The position numbers and the translations under genes are program-made. Positions 42,096 through 52,034 of a stretch of DNA of 64,000 nucleotides are shown here, in pieces. Source of the DNA: Pseudomonadota bacterium (lineage in GTDB: Bacteria; Pseudomonadota; Alphaproteobacteria; Acetobacterales; Acetobacteraceae); contig JABBOH010000003.1 of assembly GCA_019351895.1 (NCBI GenBank), forward strand, positions 151,975-215,974. Reading direction: 5' to 3'. The notes under the pieces are model-generated. The model searched no databases, had not been told where the DNA came from, and saw only the letters and a program-made list of their open reading frames with translations. Every line of letters begins with the position of its first letter. Within the stretch, counting starts at the first letter, position 1.

Positions 42096-43118
42096 ATGAC
42101 AGCGTCTCCCATGACATCGTCTAAGCGCGACAGGATCGCGCCCCGGCCCGACGTGGCCTCGGTGGACGGCATCGCCCGGACGATCGAGACCGAGATGCGC
42201 GGCCTCAGCGCGCTGAAAAGCGCGCTCCCCTTCGGGCTGACGGACGCCTTCATCAAGGCGGCTCAGCTCATCGAGCAGAGCGGCGGCTCGGTCATCGTCA
42301 CCGGCATGGGCAAGTCGGGCCTCATCGGCCGCAAGATCGCCTCCACGCTGGCCAGCACCGGCACGCCCAGCCACTATGTTCACCCCGCCGAGGCGAGCCA
42401 CGGCGATCTCGGCATGATCGGCGTGCGGGATGTCGTGCTGGCGCTCTCCTGGTCCGGGGAGACCCCCGAACTCGCCGATATCGTGGCCTATACCCGCCGC
42501 TTCGGGGTGCGGCTGGTGGCGATCACCTCGCGCGCCGACAGCGCCCTGGGGCGGGCGGCGGATGTCCGGCTGCTCATGCCGATCACCGAGGAAGCCTGCC
42601 CGAACGGTCTTGCCCCCACGACCAGCACCACCATCCAACTCGTCGCCGGGGACGCGCTCGCGGTTCTGCTGCTCGAGCGGCGGGGCTTCACGGCCAGCGA
42701 CTTCCAGCGCTTCCACCCGGGCGGAAAGCTCGGCGCGAAGCTGCTGACGGTCGGGCAGATCATGCACAAGGGCGAGCAGATGCCGCTCGTGACATGCGGC
42801 ACCATGCTGTCCCAGGGCATCGTGGAGATGACCTCGAAGCGTTTCGGCATCGCCGCCGTGGTCGATGAGGCCGGGCGTCTGGCCGGGGTGCTGACGGACG
42901 GGGATCTGCGGCGCGCCTTCCAGGGCGGCTTCGTCGACATGCCGGTGGAGCACGCCATGGGGCGGCGGAAGCCGCTGGTGGTGACCGCCGATGTGCTGGC
43001 GGCCAAGGCACTGGCACAGATGAACGATTCCAGCATCACCTGCATTTTCGTGGTCGAGGACGAACGGCCCGTGGGGCTGGTTCATATCCACGACGTGCTG
43101 CGCGCCGGCGTCGCCTGA
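42096..43118 (+). CDS. kdsD: Arabinose-5-phosphate isomerase
   Basis: KdsD converts ribulose-5-phosphate to arabinose-5-phosphate, the first step of KDO synthesis for lipopolysaccharide. The 340-residue protein has an N-terminal SIS domain (VIVTGMGKSGLIGRKIAS, HPAEASHGDLGMI, LALSWSGETPELADI) and two C-terminal CBS domains (IMHKGEQMPLV, AAVVDEAGRLAGVLTDGDLRR and ITCIFVVEDERPVG). GTG 42087 and ATG 42111 are alternative starts; 42096 has GAGTGA six bases upstream. The usual neighbours lptC/lptA are absent. Confidence 0.93.
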   Translation: MTASPMTSSKRDRIAPRPDVASVDGIARTIETEMRGLSALKSALPFGLTDAFIKAAQLIEQSGGSVIVTGMGKSGLIGRKIASTLASTGTPSHYVHPAEASHGDLGMIGVRDVVLALSWSGETPELADIVAYTRRFGVRLVAITSRADSALGRAADVRLLMPITEEACPNGLAPTTSTTIQLVAGDALAVLLLERRGFTASDFQRFHPGGKLGAKLLTVGQIMHKGEQMPLVTCGTMLSQGIVEMTSKRFGIAAVVDEAGRLAGVLTDGDLRRAFQGGFVDMPVEHAMGRRKPLVVTADVLAAKALAQMNDSSITCIFVVEDERPVGLVHIHDVLRAGVA

Positions 43119-43146
43119 CGCCTCCGCCACAGCGGCCATCCACGTA

Positions 43147-43184
43147 GAAAAACCACGCCCGGGCGTGCCCGGTGCGGGGTTTTC
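43147..43184. terminator. Probable bidirectional terminator between kdsD and rpmG
   Basis: A GC-rich palindrome CACGCCCGGGCGTG (43154-43167) is preceded by A5 and followed, after a further GC stretch, by T4. On the minus strand it gives stem plus T5 after rpmG. On the plus strand the AAAACC/GGTTTT outer arms may close a larger hairpin after kdsD. Confidence 0.6.
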
Positions 43185-43225
43185 TCATGCGACGGCAAAT
43201 CCGCGCGGCGAGCGCCGCGCGCGGA

Positions 43226-43393
43226 TCACTTGATCTTGGCTTCGCGGAACGCGACGTGCTTGCGCGCGACCGGATCGTATTTCTTGAACTCGAGCTTACC
43301 CGTCTGGGCGCGCGTGTTCTTTTTCGTCACATAGAAGTAGCCCGTCTCCGCCGTGGAGATGAGCTTGATCTGCACCGTGTTCGACTTCGCCAT
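43226..43393 (-). CDS. rpmG: 50S ribosomal protein L33
   Basis: This 55-residue basic protein of the large subunit is a standard L33: [40 protein letters not shown] and [14 protein letters not shown]. It is the alphaproteobacterial form without the zinc-binding cysteines. The longer open frame upstream of ATG 43393 is not part of the protein. Single-gene unit. Confidence 0.97.
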   Translation of the reverse strand: MAKSNTVQIKLISTAETGYFYVTKKNTRAQTGKLEFKKYDPVARKHVAFREAKIK

Positions 43394-43538
43394 AGGTCCA
43401 ATTCCCGTCGCCGCCTGAAGCCGCACCGGCCGCTCTCGCGGCTTTGGCCCGCCCAACAGCGCGCTGATGTCCAAAACAAGCGCCGCACATGGCCCATTGC
43501 CCCCTGCCGGGTCAAGCCTCCCGCACGCAGAGCGGACC

Positions 43539-45329
43539 CTATTCGCCGGAAAGCTCGCGCCTCCGCCGGTCCAGCTCCTCCGTATAACGCCGCAACGCAT
43601 GTTGCTCGGTCAGCAGCCCGATGACGCGCATCGTCTCGGGGCTGTCGACCACGGCCAGCGCGTCGCTCTCCGATTCCTCGAACATCGCGACCGCCGTCTT
43701 CACCGTCATCGCGGGGGTCAGCACCATGCCGGGCACATGCAGCAGATCGCCCACGGTCGTCGCCGCCGTATCCGGGCTGAAGACTTCGGCGGTCAGCACG
43801 ATCCCGGCATAGCGCCCGCTATCGTCCACCACCACCACGCGATGGGTGGAGCCGAGCGGGAAGTCCCGGCGGAAGATCTCGAGGCTCGTGTTGCTGCGGA
43901 TCGTGCGCACGTCGCGGCGCATCATGCGGCCGACGCTCAGGGTGTTGACCCAGCCGATATCGACCGCGCTGCGGATCGCCTCGCCGCGCAGGTGGAAGCG
44001 CCACGTCGCGAAGGAGTAGCCGAAGGTGCGCCGCGCGGTGAGCGACGACACGATCACCGCCGCCAGAACGGCCACGGTCAGGGGAAAGCTGCCGGTGCTC
44101 TCGAGCGCGAGGAAGCACATGGTCAGCGGGCCGCCGATGACGGCGACCGCCATCGCGCTCATGCCGATGAGCCCATAGACGACCGAGGGCATGACCGGCC
44201 CGATCGACAGCATCGTGAGGACGCCGGCGAAGACCTTGCCGACCAACGAGCCCAGGAAGAGCGATGCGAAGAACAGGCCGCCGCGGAAGCCGGAGCCGAT
44301 GGAGACCGCGGAGGCCAGCGATTTCAGCACGAGGCCGGTCGCGATGAGGATGAGCGGGTAGTCCATGCCGAGCCCGTCGCGCAGCGCGCCGTGGCCGGAG
44401 GACAGCACCATCGGCGTCACCATGCCGAAGGTGCCGACGATGAGGCCGCCCAACATCGGCCGCGACCAGGCGGGGAGCGGGCTGCGGCGGAACCAGCCCT
44501 CGGCGATGGTGACGCCGCGCATCAGGGCGATGCCGACGAGCGCGCAGATGATGCCGAGCGCCAGGATCGGAATGAACTGCACTACCGGGAAGTCGAGGGG
44601 CAGGATCAGGTTGAACCCGTCGATGCCGCCGCGCAGCGCGCGTTCGACGAAGACCGCGGTCAGGGAGGCGACGACGACGGGGGCGAGGTTCGCGATCGTA
44701 TAGGTGCCGATGACGAGTTCGATGCCGTAGAAGGCCCCGGAGAGCGGCGCGTTGAACGCGGCCCCGATGGCGCCCGCCGCGCCGCATCCGACCATCAGGC
44801 GCAGGTCGTTGCGGCGGAGCCGGAAGCTGCGGCCGATGCCGGACGCGATGGCCGAGCCCATCTGGGTGTAGCCTGCCTCGAGACCGACGGAGGCGCCGAC
44901 GCCGCAGGAGAGCAGCGTCTGCAGGCAGACGATGAGGCTGTCGGTGAAGGACATGCGTCCGCCGAACAGCGCATTGGCCTCGATGGGGTCGACCGGGCGG
45001 CGCGGGCGCCAGCGGGCGAGCGCCAGCCCGGCGAGGCCCATTGCGAGACCGCCCAGCGTCGGGACCAGAAGAAGCCGGGGGATGGGGATCTCGGAGGCGG
45101 AGCTGAGCCGGCTGCCGTTGGGAATCTCGAACAGCGTCTCGTGCATCAGCTGGATGGTGCCGTTCATCGCGACCACCACGACCCCGGCGCAGATGCCGAC
45201 GACGGCGGCCAGCACGGTCAGCCAGATTTCATCCGTCCGGACGAGCGCGCGCAGCGTCTGCGGGACGTGCAGAACCCAATCGCCCACGTGCTGGCGGCGG
45301 GTCCGGCTCGGCAGGGTACGGGTCGACAT
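43539..45329 (-). CDS. CLC-type chloride channel/antiporter with CBS domains
   Basis: This 596-residue membrane protein has 10 or more helices of the CLC family followed by two CBS domains (from about residue 460: [54 protein letters not shown]). Selectivity motifs are recognisable but modified. The GREGP motif reads GLEAG (in [15 protein letters not shown]), keeping the gating Glu but losing the Pro. The GxFxP motif appears as GGLFFASLF. It probably exchanges chloride or another anion for protons. ATG 45329 is preferred; ATG 45359 would add ten residues. Confidence 0.87.
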   Translation of the reverse strand: MSTRTLPSRTRRQHVGDWVLHVPQTLRALVRTDEIWLTVLAAVVGICAGVVVVAMNGTIQLMHETLFEIPNGSRLSSASEIPIPRLLLVPTLGGLAMGLAGLALARWRPRRPVDPIEANALFGGRMSFTDSLIVCLQTLLSCGVGASVGLEAGYTQMGSAIASGIGRSFRLRRNDLRLMVGCGAAGAIGAAFNAPLSGAFYGIELVIGTYTIANLAPVVVASLTAVFVERALRGGIDGFNLILPLDFPVVQFIPILALGIICALVGIALMRGVTIAEGWFRRSPLPAWSRPMLGGLIVGTFGMVTPMVLSSGHGALRDGLGMDYPLILIATGLVLKSLASAVSIGSGFRGGLFFASLFLGSLVGKVFAGVLTMLSIGPVMPSVVYGLIGMSAMAVAVIGGPLTMCFLALESTGSFPLTVAVLAAVIVSSLTARRTFGYSFATWRFHLRGEAIRSAVDIGWVNTLSVGRMMRRDVRTIRSNTSLEIFRRDFPLGSTHRVVVVDDSGRYAGIVLTAEVFSPDTAATTVGDLLHVPGMVLTPAMTVKTAVAMFEESESDALAVVDSPETMRVIGLLTEQHALRRYTEELDRRRRELSGE

Positions 45330-45604
45330 AGTCCCGGCTTTTCCCCGGCTTCCCACCATGCCGCCGCGGCGGTGGCTGAAAGCACTGATGCAAGGCTGAT
45401 GCTAGTAGAAGGTCGAAACGGCGGCCCAACCCTGTCCACCGCGCCCTTGGCCCGGCAACCACGGTCGCACCGCGGCTCCTTAGCTCACATCTCTATGGAG
45501 GAAGTAAGACGAAACCGCGCGATTCGGGCGTCAAAAACGACAACGGCCGGGCCCGCCTCCGACAAAGAGAAAGACGCCCCGGCCGCGATCGCCACGAATG
45601 ACTG

Positions 45605-45775
45605 CTAGAGTTGTCGGGCCGCCGTGAAGGTCAGCACCAGGAAGATGACGCAGATCACCAGGAAGACGAAGAACAGCAGCTTCGCGATCGTCGCCGCAGC
45701 ACCGGCGATGCCACCAAAACCGAGCACAGCGGCTATGATGGCGATGATGGCGAAGATGATCGCCCATTTCAGCAT
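45605..45775 (-). CDS. DUF1328 small membrane protein
   Basis: This 56-residue protein of two hydrophobic helices begins [20 protein letters not shown] and continues [19 protein letters not shown], the exact DUF1328 (YtjA) layout. It sits in the inner membrane, with unknown function; homologues are often stress-induced. GGGGTG lies upstream of the ATG. The 275 bases between it and the CLC gene contain a long-loop GC hairpin (about 45543-45596) followed on the minus strand by GTCGTTTTT, a possible terminator. Confidence 0.9.
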   Translation of the reverse strand: MLKWAIIFAIIAIIAAVLGFGGIAGAAATIAKLLFFVFLVICVIFLVLTFTAARQL

Positions 45776-45908
45776 GACGAACACCCCAGGGTTGTGACTT
45801 TCCCCGACGTGGGTGCGGCGGCCGCTTTGCCAACTCCGTCATCGGTCCCACCGGCCCTTAACCGCCTGAAGTGGCGGCCTCACCACAGGAACGTGAACGT
45901 CCGAGCCA

Positions 45909-47168
45909 TCATCCAGCAGGTGCACGGTAATGTCCGGCGGCGCCCGCGGCCGGCAGCAGCGCCACCGCCTCCCCGCCCTGCCACTGCGACAGGCAGCAGA
46001 AGGCACGGAGATTCTGGCCGCCGGCGCCGAACAGCGCGCCCCAGCCGTTGGCGAGCCCGCCCTGCGCCAGGGCCATGCTGCGGGCGACGCCCATGACCTT
46101 GTCCTTATCCGCGGTTCCGGCCTGGCGCAGAACGTCGAGGCCGAGCGCCGCGCCGGCAAAATGCGACAGGCTCAGCCCGGATCGCGGCTGCGCCCCGAAG
46201 CGCTGCTCGTAGAGCAGGGCGATCATCGCCGCCTCCGGCGCCAGCTGCGGCGCGACCCCGTAAGGCACGACACCGACCGCGAGCGTGCCGTCGAAGGCGG
46301 GACCGATCATGGCGGCGGTTTCCGCGGAGCCATAGGCAGCCGTCGCCCCGATCAGCGCTCCCGGCCGCCAACGCTGCCCCGACAGGCTCTCGAAGAACAG
46401 CACGACCTCGTCGACGCTGCCGTGATGGATCACGACATCGGGCCGCATCGTCGCGAGCCGCGCCGCGATGGCGCTGAAGCTTGCGACCCCGGGCTGATAG
46501 GCGATGGTCAGGGGCGGCTTCATGCCCCGCTTCTGCGCGGCGGCCGTCGCGAGCGGGACGAGGGCGCTGCCGGTCCCGTCATCGGCGTAAAGGAGCACGA
46601 CCGAAAGCGCGGCGGCCGAGCGCTGCCGCGCCGGAGCCACGACCGCCGCCGCCGCCTCGAAGCAGCGATCGGCGATGCCGGTCTCTATGTCGCAAACCCG
46701 CAGCAGGTAGTGAAACCCCCGGGTGGTGACGGCGGGCATCGTCGCCGTCAGTTCCCAGTAGGGGACGCCGGACCCCTCGCTCACCTCGCTCGCGCCGAGG
46801 CTCAGCGCGCTGTCTCCGCTGCCGAATATCATGGCCGGCTGCATATCCGCGATCAGTTTGCGCGCGGCCGCGACCGCCCGGTCGGGATCGGGCGCGTCCG
46901 CCACGGCGAGCGTCAGTTGACGGCCGAACAGCCCGCCGCCCTCGTTGCACAATTCGACCGCGAGTTGCACGCCGCGCAGGCACTCGTCGCCGAGCGCGGC
47001 GAGCGGCCCCGTCGTCGGGAAGAGAGCGCCGAGGGTGAGGGCTTTGGCGGGCGCCGGCGCCCGCGGCGGACTCTTCGCGCCCGCGCGCGAAGATGCCCAT
47101 GAGCCGCCGAGCATCAGTCCCGCCCCCACGCCCAGGCCGCCGAGAAGATCGCGTCGACGAGCGCCCAT
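45909..47168 (-). CDS. Orphan ABC transporter substrate-binding protein (LivK-like)
   Basis: This 419-residue type I periplasmic binding protein is of the branched-chain amino-acid/amide family. The N-terminus [20 protein letters not shown] has the twin-arginine pattern of a Tat signal. The mature part starts with [20 protein letters not shown] and shows [38 protein letters not shown] and [18 protein letters not shown], all typical of LivJ/LivK. No permease or ATPase genes are nearby, so it is either served by a distant transporter or acts as a sensor partner. Confidence 0.83.
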   Translation of the reverse strand: MGARRRDLLGGLGVGAGLMLGGSWASSRAGAKSPPRAPAPAKALTLGALFPTTGPLAALGDECLRGVQLAVELCNEGGGLFGRQLTLAVADAPDPDRAVAAARKLIADMQPAMIFGSGDSALSLGASEVSEGSGVPYWELTATMPAVTTRGFHYLLRVCDIETGIADRCFEAAAAVVAPARQRSAAALSVVLLYADDGTGSALVPLATAAAQKRGMKPPLTIAYQPGVASFSAIAARLATMRPDVVIHHGSVDEVVLFFESLSGQRWRPGALIGATAAYGSAETAAMIGPAFDGTLAVGVVPYGVAPQLAPEAAMIALLYEQRFGAQPRSGLSLSHFAGAALGLDVLRQAGTADKDKVMGVARSMALAQGGLANGWGALFGAGGQNLRAFCCLSQWQGGEAVALLPAAGAAGHYRAPAG

Positions 47169-47345
47169 GCCTTGGTTCTCCCCCAGCCTCCGGCGCCGCC
47201 GCTCACGGCGTACCCCGGCGGTCGCCCCTTCCGCGCATCAGTAATCCGCTGGCCTTGGCGGCGGAAGGGCGCAGGCTTAACTAAGGCCGCCACGCGGGCG
47301 GCGCGCGCCCGCGGAACAGACGAACGATGCGAGGTTGTCTCCCCC

Positions 47346-48350
47346 ATGGCCCTTCCCACAGAGATGCGCGTGATCCTGACCGATGGCGCCGGCGCGCCCG
47401 AGGTCATGCGCCTCGGCTCAGCCCCGCTGCCGCGCCCAGATTCCGGCGAGGTGCTGATCCGGGTCGAGGCCGCGGGCGTCAATCGCCCCGATATCTCCCA
47501 GCGCGAGGGGAAATATCCGCCCCCGCCGGATGCGAGCCCCATCCTCGGCCTGGAAGTCGCGGGCACCGTGGCCGCGCTCGGCGAGGGCACGACCGGCTGG
47601 TCCGTGGGCGACCGTGTCTGCGCGCTGGCCAACGGCGGCGGCTACGCCGAATACTGCGCCGTGCCGGGAACGCAGTGCCTGCCATGGCCCGCGGGCTACG
47701 ACGCGATCCAGGCCGCCGCCCTGCCCGAGACCTATTTCACCGTCTGGGCCAATCTCTTCCAGATGGGCCGGCTCCATGCCGGGGAGAGCGTGCTCATCCA
47801 CGGCGGCACCGGCGGCATCGGCGTCACCGCCATCCAGCTCGCCGCGGAATTCGGCGCCGTCGTCTTCACGACCGTCGGCAGCGCCGACAAGGCCCGCGCC
47901 TGCGAGCGGCTCGGCGCCCATGCGGCGATCAACTACCACGAGGCCGATTTCGCGGCGGAGATCACGCGCCTTACCGCCCATCGCGGCGTCGACGTGATCC
48001 TCGACATGGTGGGTGCCCCCTATTTTCCGCGCAACATCGCCTCGCTGAAGCGCGGCGGCCGGCTGGTCATGATCGCCTTCATGCAGGGCAGCATCATCGA
48101 CCGGCTCGACCTACTGCCCATCATGGTGAAGCGCCTGACCGTCACGGGCTCGACCATGCGGCCCCGCACCACCGTCGAGAAAGCGGCGGTCGCGCGCGGC
48201 CTGCTGGAGCGCGTCTGGCCCGTGCTGGACGAGGGCCGCTGCGCCCCGGTCATCGAGACGAGCTTCCCGCTGGCCGAGGTCGCCGCCGCCCATCGCCTGT
48301 TGGAGACGCGCGGCCATATCGGGAAGATCATGCTGCGCGTGGCGGACTGA
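47346..48350 (+). CDS. NAD(P)H:quinone oxidoreductase (zeta-crystallin/PIG3-like)
   Basis: This 334-residue zinc-free medium-chain dehydrogenase/reductase begins [10 protein letters not shown]. Visible motifs are [17 protein letters not shown] (the quinone reductase signature), [12 protein letters not shown], the nucleotide-binding [15 protein letters not shown] near residues 150-165 and [11 protein letters not shown]. It likely reduces quinones or other enones with NADPH. ATG 47346 is preferred over the open frame upstream. It leads a three-gene operon with an alpha/beta hydrolase (5-base gap) and an SDR. Confidence 0.88.
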   Translation: MALPTEMRVILTDGAGAPEVMRLGSAPLPRPDSGEVLIRVEAAGVNRPDISQREGKYPPPPDASPILGLEVAGTVAALGEGTTGWSVGDRVCALANGGGYAEYCAVPGTQCLPWPAGYDAIQAAALPETYFTVWANLFQMGRLHAGESVLIHGGTGGIGVTAIQLAAEFGAVVFTTVGSADKARACERLGAHAAINYHEADFAAEITRLTAHRGVDVILDMVGAPYFPRNIASLKRGGRLVMIAFMQGSIIDRLDLLPIMVKRLTVTGSTMRPRTTVEKAAVARGLLERVWPVLDEGRCAPVIETSFPLAEVAAAHRLLETRGHIGKIMLRVAD

Positions 48351-48355
48351 GCCGC

Positions 48356-49147
48356 ATGCGTCTCCATGCGGTGGAGCGAGGCGGCCCTGAGGACGGGCGG
48401 CCGCCCGTGGTGCTCCTGCACGGGCTGTTCGGCTCGGGGCGCAATTTCGGCGGCTTGCAGGCCAGTCTCGCCGGCACCGGCAAACGGGTCATCGCGCTCG
48501 ACCTCCGCAATCACGGCGCGAGCCCTCACGACCGCGACACCGCCTACGGGGCGATGGCGGGCGATGTGGTGGAGACCCTCGCGGCGCTGGGCGCCCTGCC
48601 GTGCCGGCTGGTCGGGCATTCCATGGGGGGCAAGGTCGCGATGCGGCTCGCCCTCGACATGCCCGCGCATGTCGAGCGGCTGGTCGTCGCCGACATCGCG
48701 CCGGTCGCCTATGCCCATGCCAACCACGCCATCGCGCGCGCGATGCTGGCCTTGCCGCTGACGCCCGGCATGACGCGGGCCGAGGCGAGCGCGGCGCTCG
48801 CCGACACGGTCACCGACCCGGCCGTCCGCGCCTTCCTGCTGCTGAACCTGAAGCTCGGCAGAAGCGAGGCGCCCGTCTGGCAGATCGGGCTCCCTGAACT
48901 CGCGGCGGGCATGGCCGCGATCCAGGGCTGGGAGGATGGCGGCGCGCCCTATCCGGGGCCGGCGCTCTTCGTCACCGGCGGGAAGTCGGCCTATGTGCCG
49001 CCCTCGGCACATGACGCTGTGCGCGCGCTTTTCCCGCAAGCGCGCTTCGCGGCCCTGCCCGAGGCCGGGCACTGGCTGCATGCCGAGGATCCGGCGGGAT
49101 TTCTCGCCGCCATCCTCCCGTTCCTCGATCTGGAGGCCCCGCCGTGA
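48356..49147 (+). CDS. Alpha/beta fold hydrolase (YbfF-like)
   Basis: This 263-residue esterase-like protein has oxyanion-hole motif VVLLHGLFGSGRNFGGL, nucleophile elbow GHSMGG (Ser near residue 90) and catalytic His in LPEAGHWLHAEDP. DLRNHGASPHD is typical of the YbfF/ABHD11 group. Substrate unknown. The start, ATG 48356, lies 5 bases after the quinone reductase stop. Its stop overlaps the GTG of the SDR gene. Confidence 0.87.
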   Translation: MRLHAVERGGPEDGRPPVVLLHGLFGSGRNFGGLQASLAGTGKRVIALDLRNHGASPHDRDTAYGAMAGDVVETLAALGALPCRLVGHSMGGKVAMRLALDMPAHVERLVVADIAPVAYAHANHAIARAMLALPLTPGMTRAEASAALADTVTDPAVRAFLLLNLKLGRSEAPVWQIGLPELAAGMAAIQGWEDGGAPYPGPALFVTGGKSAYVPPSAHDAVRALFPQARFAALPEAGHWLHAEDPAGFLAAILPFLDLEAPP

Positions 49148-49890
49148 GCAAGACGATCCTCGTGACCGGCGCCAGCCGCGGCATCGGCCGGGCGACCGCC
49201 GAACTCGCGGGCGAGCGCGGCTGGGCGGTCGGCGTCAACTTCGTCGGCCGGCAGGATGCGGCGGAGGAAGCCGTGGCGACGATCACCGCCGCCGGGGGTC
49301 GCGCGATCCCGCTCCGTGGCGACGTGGCCGAGGAAAGCGACGTGATCGCCATGTTCGCGGCGACCGAGGCAGCCTTCGGCGCGCTCGACGGCGTCGTCAT
49401 CAACGCCGGCATCGCGGCGCAGGCGATGCCGCTGGCCGAGATGAGCGCCGAGCGGATGCGCCGGCTGTTCGAGGTCAACATCCTCGGCTCCTACCTCTCG
49501 GCGCGGGAGGCGGCGCGCCGCATGTCCATCGGCCGGGGCGGGCGCGGCGGGTCGATTGTGCTCGTCTCCTCCGTCTCCGCCCGGCTCGGCGCGCCGAACG
49601 AGTTCGTGGACTACGCCGGATCGAAGGCCGCGATGGACACGCTGGCGCTGGGTCTCGCGAAGGAACTCGGGCGCGAGGGCGTGCGGGTGAACGCGGTGCG
49701 GCCCGGTCTGATCGACACGGAGATCCACGCGACCAGCGGCCAGCCGGATCGCGCGGCGCGGCTCGCGCAGACGGCGCCCATCGGGCGGCCGGGTCAGCCG
49801 CGCGAGATCGCCGAGGCCATCGTCTGGCTGCTCAGCGATGCCGCGTCCTATACCAGCGGCGCGATCCTGGACGTCTCCGGGGGGCGTTGA
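49144..49890 (+). CDS. SDR family oxidoreductase
   Basis: This 248-residue classical short-chain dehydrogenase has the nucleotide-binding motif VTGASRGIGRA at residues 7-17, VINAGIAAQ in the NNAG position (the first Asn is replaced by Ile), catalytic Ser in VSSVSAR and Tyr/Lys in YAGSKAA. The end is VSGGR, the usual SDR terminus. The GTG start overlaps the preceding stop (GTGA), so it is coupled to the hydrolase. Confidence 0.9.
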   Translation: MSKTILVTGASRGIGRATAELAGERGWAVGVNFVGRQDAAEEAVATITAAGGRAIPLRGDVAEESDVIAMFAATEAAFGALDGVVINAGIAAQAMPLAEMSAERMRRLFEVNILGSYLSAREAARRMSIGRGGRGGSIVLVSSVSARLGAPNEFVDYAGSKAAMDTLALGLAKELGREGVRVNAVRPGLIDTEIHATSGQPDRAARLAQTAPIGRPGQPREIAEAIVWLLSDAASYTSGAILDVSGGR

Positions 49891-49913
49891 GCCGCATCGG
49901 GGGGGCAGAGGCG

Positions 49914-50711
49914 TCACACGCCGCGTCCGGTAAAGGCCGCCAGCGTCACCGCGAACCGGTCGCCGAACCCCCGCTCGCGGATGCCGCTCGACAGCGGCCG
50001 CCGCAGATCGCGCCGGGCGAGCACCGCCGGCAGCGCCGCCGCGATGGCCCGGCGCGGCACCGGGGGCAGGGCCTTCGCCTCGCGCAGCCACGAGCGGCCC
50101 TGCCGCGCCAACTGCTTGAAGATTGCCGCCAACGCGGCGTCGTCCGGGTTCGCCGCCGCCGCCTCCTGCGTGAGGTGCCGCGCGGCGAGGTAGTCCCCGG
50201 GCCAGGGCGCGCGTCCCTGCCGTGCCAGCACGTAGCGGCTTCGCAGCAGCCCCGCCACGCCGTAGGCGGCGCCACGCAGACGCAGCCCCTGCAGCACCCG
50301 GCCGTCATCGACGCCGAGAACCTGCCCCGCCGCCACCGCCAGACCGCCCGCTCCGTTCATCAGCCAGAAGCGCCAAGCCTCAAGCGTCTGGAAATCGGCG
50401 TCGACCTCGGCTTCCCGCGCCTCGATCAGCGCCAGCATAGAGGCACGGTCGAGCCGCCCCTCCGCGATCAGGGCGACCAGCGGTGTCGCGACCTCATGGG
50501 GCTTGGCCTCGCCCTCCACCACCTCCCGCCACCATTGCAGGCGCATCAGGGCGAGCAGCGACTGGCTCGCCACCTCGCGGGCGCGCGCCAGTTCATGGTT
50601 GAAGGCGAACAGGGTGATGAGCGTCTCCCGCCGTTCCGGGGGCGCGAAGAGCACCGTCAGAAACCGGTCCGGATCGTGCCGCCGCAGTGTTTCGCCAAGT
50701 GGAGAGAGCAT
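49914..50711 (-). CDS. Squalene/phytoene synthase family protein (NDUFAF6-like)
   Basis: This 265-residue protein has the trans-isoprenyl diphosphate synthase fold. FNHELARAREVAS, LALMRLQWWREVV and AARHLTQE are the family blocks, but the Asp-rich catalytic motifs DxxxD are absent. This matches the NDUFAF6-type proteins used in complex I assembly rather than an active hopanoid enzyme. ATG 50711 starts right before LGETLRRHDPDRFL, where similarity begins. It converges with the SDR gene. Confidence 0.77.
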   Translation of the reverse strand: MLSPLGETLRRHDPDRFLTVLFAPPERRETLITLFAFNHELARAREVASQSLLALMRLQWWREVVEGEAKPHEVATPLVALIAEGRLDRASMLALIEAREAEVDADFQTLEAWRFWLMNGAGGLAVAAGQVLGVDDGRVLQGLRLRGAAYGVAGLLRSRYVLARQGRAPWPGDYLAARHLTQEAAAANPDDAALAAIFKQLARQGRSWLREAKALPPVPRRAIAAALPAVLARRDLRRPLSSGIRERGFGDRFAVTLAAFTGRGV

Positions 50712-50896
50712 GAGCCGGTGATGGACCGCGTCCGACGGGGAAGCAAGAAGCGGTGAGGCGCGGGCGATCGCCCCGGGTGCCGGGCAGGGCGGGTTGACGC
50801 CCCCGGCCCTCGGAATAAGGTGGCGGCGTTTCTGGGCGGCCGCGCCCTTCCTCATTCCGGCCCCGCCCTCATCCTGCAAAAACAATGGAGCGCATC

Positions 50897-51505
50897 ATGG
50901 CTTTCGAGCTTCCCCCGCTGCCCTATGACACCTCGGCCCTGGCCGGGGCCGGCATGTGCCAGGAAACGCTGGAGCTGCATCACGGCAAGCACCACCAAGC
51001 CTATGTCACGGCGCTGAACGGCTTCGTCGAGAAAGACCCCAAGCTTCAGGGCAAGTCGCTGGAGGAGATCGTGAAGCTCTCTTACGGGCAGAGCGACATG
51101 GCGCCGGTGTTCAACAATGCCGGCCAGCATTGGAACCACATCCTGTTCTGGAAGAACCTCTCGGCCAACGGCGGCAAGCTGCCGGGCAAGCTCGAGAGCA
51201 AGATCACGCAGGATTTCGGCTCGGTGCAGGCGTTCAAGGACGCCTTCAAGACAGCCGCGACGACGCAGTTCGGTTCGGGCTGGGCCTGGCTGGTGCTCGC
51301 GGCCGACGGCAAGCTCAAGATCACCAAGACCCCGAACGGCTCGAACCCGCTCGCGACCGGCGAGGGCAAGGCGCTGCTCGGCCTCGATGTCTGGGAGCAC
51401 AGCTACTACCTGGACTTCCGCAACCGCCGCCCGGACTATACCCAGAACTTCCTGGACAAGCTCGCGAACTACGAGTTCGCGGAGGCTGAGCTCTCGGCCG
51501 CCTGA
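50897..51505 (+). CDS. sodB: Superoxide dismutase, iron type
   Basis: SodB dismutates superoxide in the cytoplasm. The 202-residue protein carries the metal ligands in HHGKHHQAYV (His), QHWNHILFW (His) and DVWEHSYYLDFRNRRPDY (Asp, His). FGSGWAWLVL is the conserved core. The pattern suits the iron or cambialistic form. ATG 50897 is chosen over 50885 because GGAG lies six bases upstream. Confidence 0.93.
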   Translation: MAFELPPLPYDTSALAGAGMCQETLELHHGKHHQAYVTALNGFVEKDPKLQGKSLEEIVKLSYGQSDMAPVFNNAGQHWNHILFWKNLSANGGKLPGKLESKITQDFGSVQAFKDAFKTAATTQFGSGWAWLVLAADGKLKITKTPNGSNPLATGEGKALLGLDVWEHSYYLDFRNRRPDYTQNFLDKLANYEFAEAELSAA

Positions 51506-51514
51506 CGACTGAAA

Positions 51515-51541
51515 GCGGCGCGGCCCATCAGGCCGCGCCGC
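51515..51541. terminator. Strong GC hairpin between sodB and yajC
   Basis: A perfect 11-bp stem GCGGCGCGGCC/GGCCGCGCCGC with a five-base loop sits between two convergent genes. It is followed on the minus strand by TTTC and on the plus strand by no T-run. It most likely ends both transcripts. Confidence 0.65.
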
Positions 51542-51571
51542 ATCCAGATCCGTCCGCCGCGTCTTCGCCCG

Positions 51572-51937
51572 TCAGGACGCCTTGGCGGGTGTCGCCGGGG
51601 GCTTCACATCGTTCGCGGCGACCGGCTTGACGATCGCGGAGATCGTCTCCCGCAGCACCGTGACCCGCACGTTGGGCGCGATCTCGACCTCGATCTCGTT
51701 CGAGCCCTCGCGCGTCTTCTGCACGGTGCCGAGGATGCCGCCCGCGGTGACGACGCGGTCGCCGCGCTTAACGGCGGCGAGGCTCGCCTTCAGTGCCTTC
51801 TGCTTCTGTTGCTGCGGGCGGATCAGGATGAAGTAGAACACGCCGAAGATGAGGATGAGCGGCGCGAACTGCGCCAAGCCTGCCATCGAGGTTCCGCCGC
51901 CGAGCGACTGTGCGAAGGCCGGTGTAATGAGATGCAT
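51572..51937 (-). CDS. yajC: Preprotein translocase subunit YajC
   Basis: YajC is the small inner-membrane partner of SecDF. The 121-residue protein has one transmembrane helix followed directly by the family signature (LILIFGVFYFILIRPQQQKQ) and a cytoplasmic beta domain (GDRVVTAGGILGTV, EVEIAPNVRVTVLRETI). Start ATG 51937 fits the short N-terminus. Unusually, secD and secF do not follow; sodB lies there on the other strand. Confidence 0.93.
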   Translation of the reverse strand: MHLITPAFAQSLGGGTSMAGLAQFAPLILIFGVFYFILIRPQQQKQKALKASLAAVKRGDRVVTAGGILGTVQKTREGSNEIEVEIAPNVRVTVLRETISAIVKPVAANDVKPPATPAKAS

Positions 51938-52034
51938 GGGGGCGTCCGGGTTGCGGTGAATGGGGCCGGACCATAGTTTCCGGCCCCCTGGCGTCAAGCC
52001 TCGTTAAGACGAATCATGAACGGACCTCCCGCCG

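Noticed and set aside
43467..45608. 713-codon plus-strand open frame
   Set aside because: Antisense to the CLC gene and rpmG. The Asp/Arg/Gly-rich product has no family pattern.
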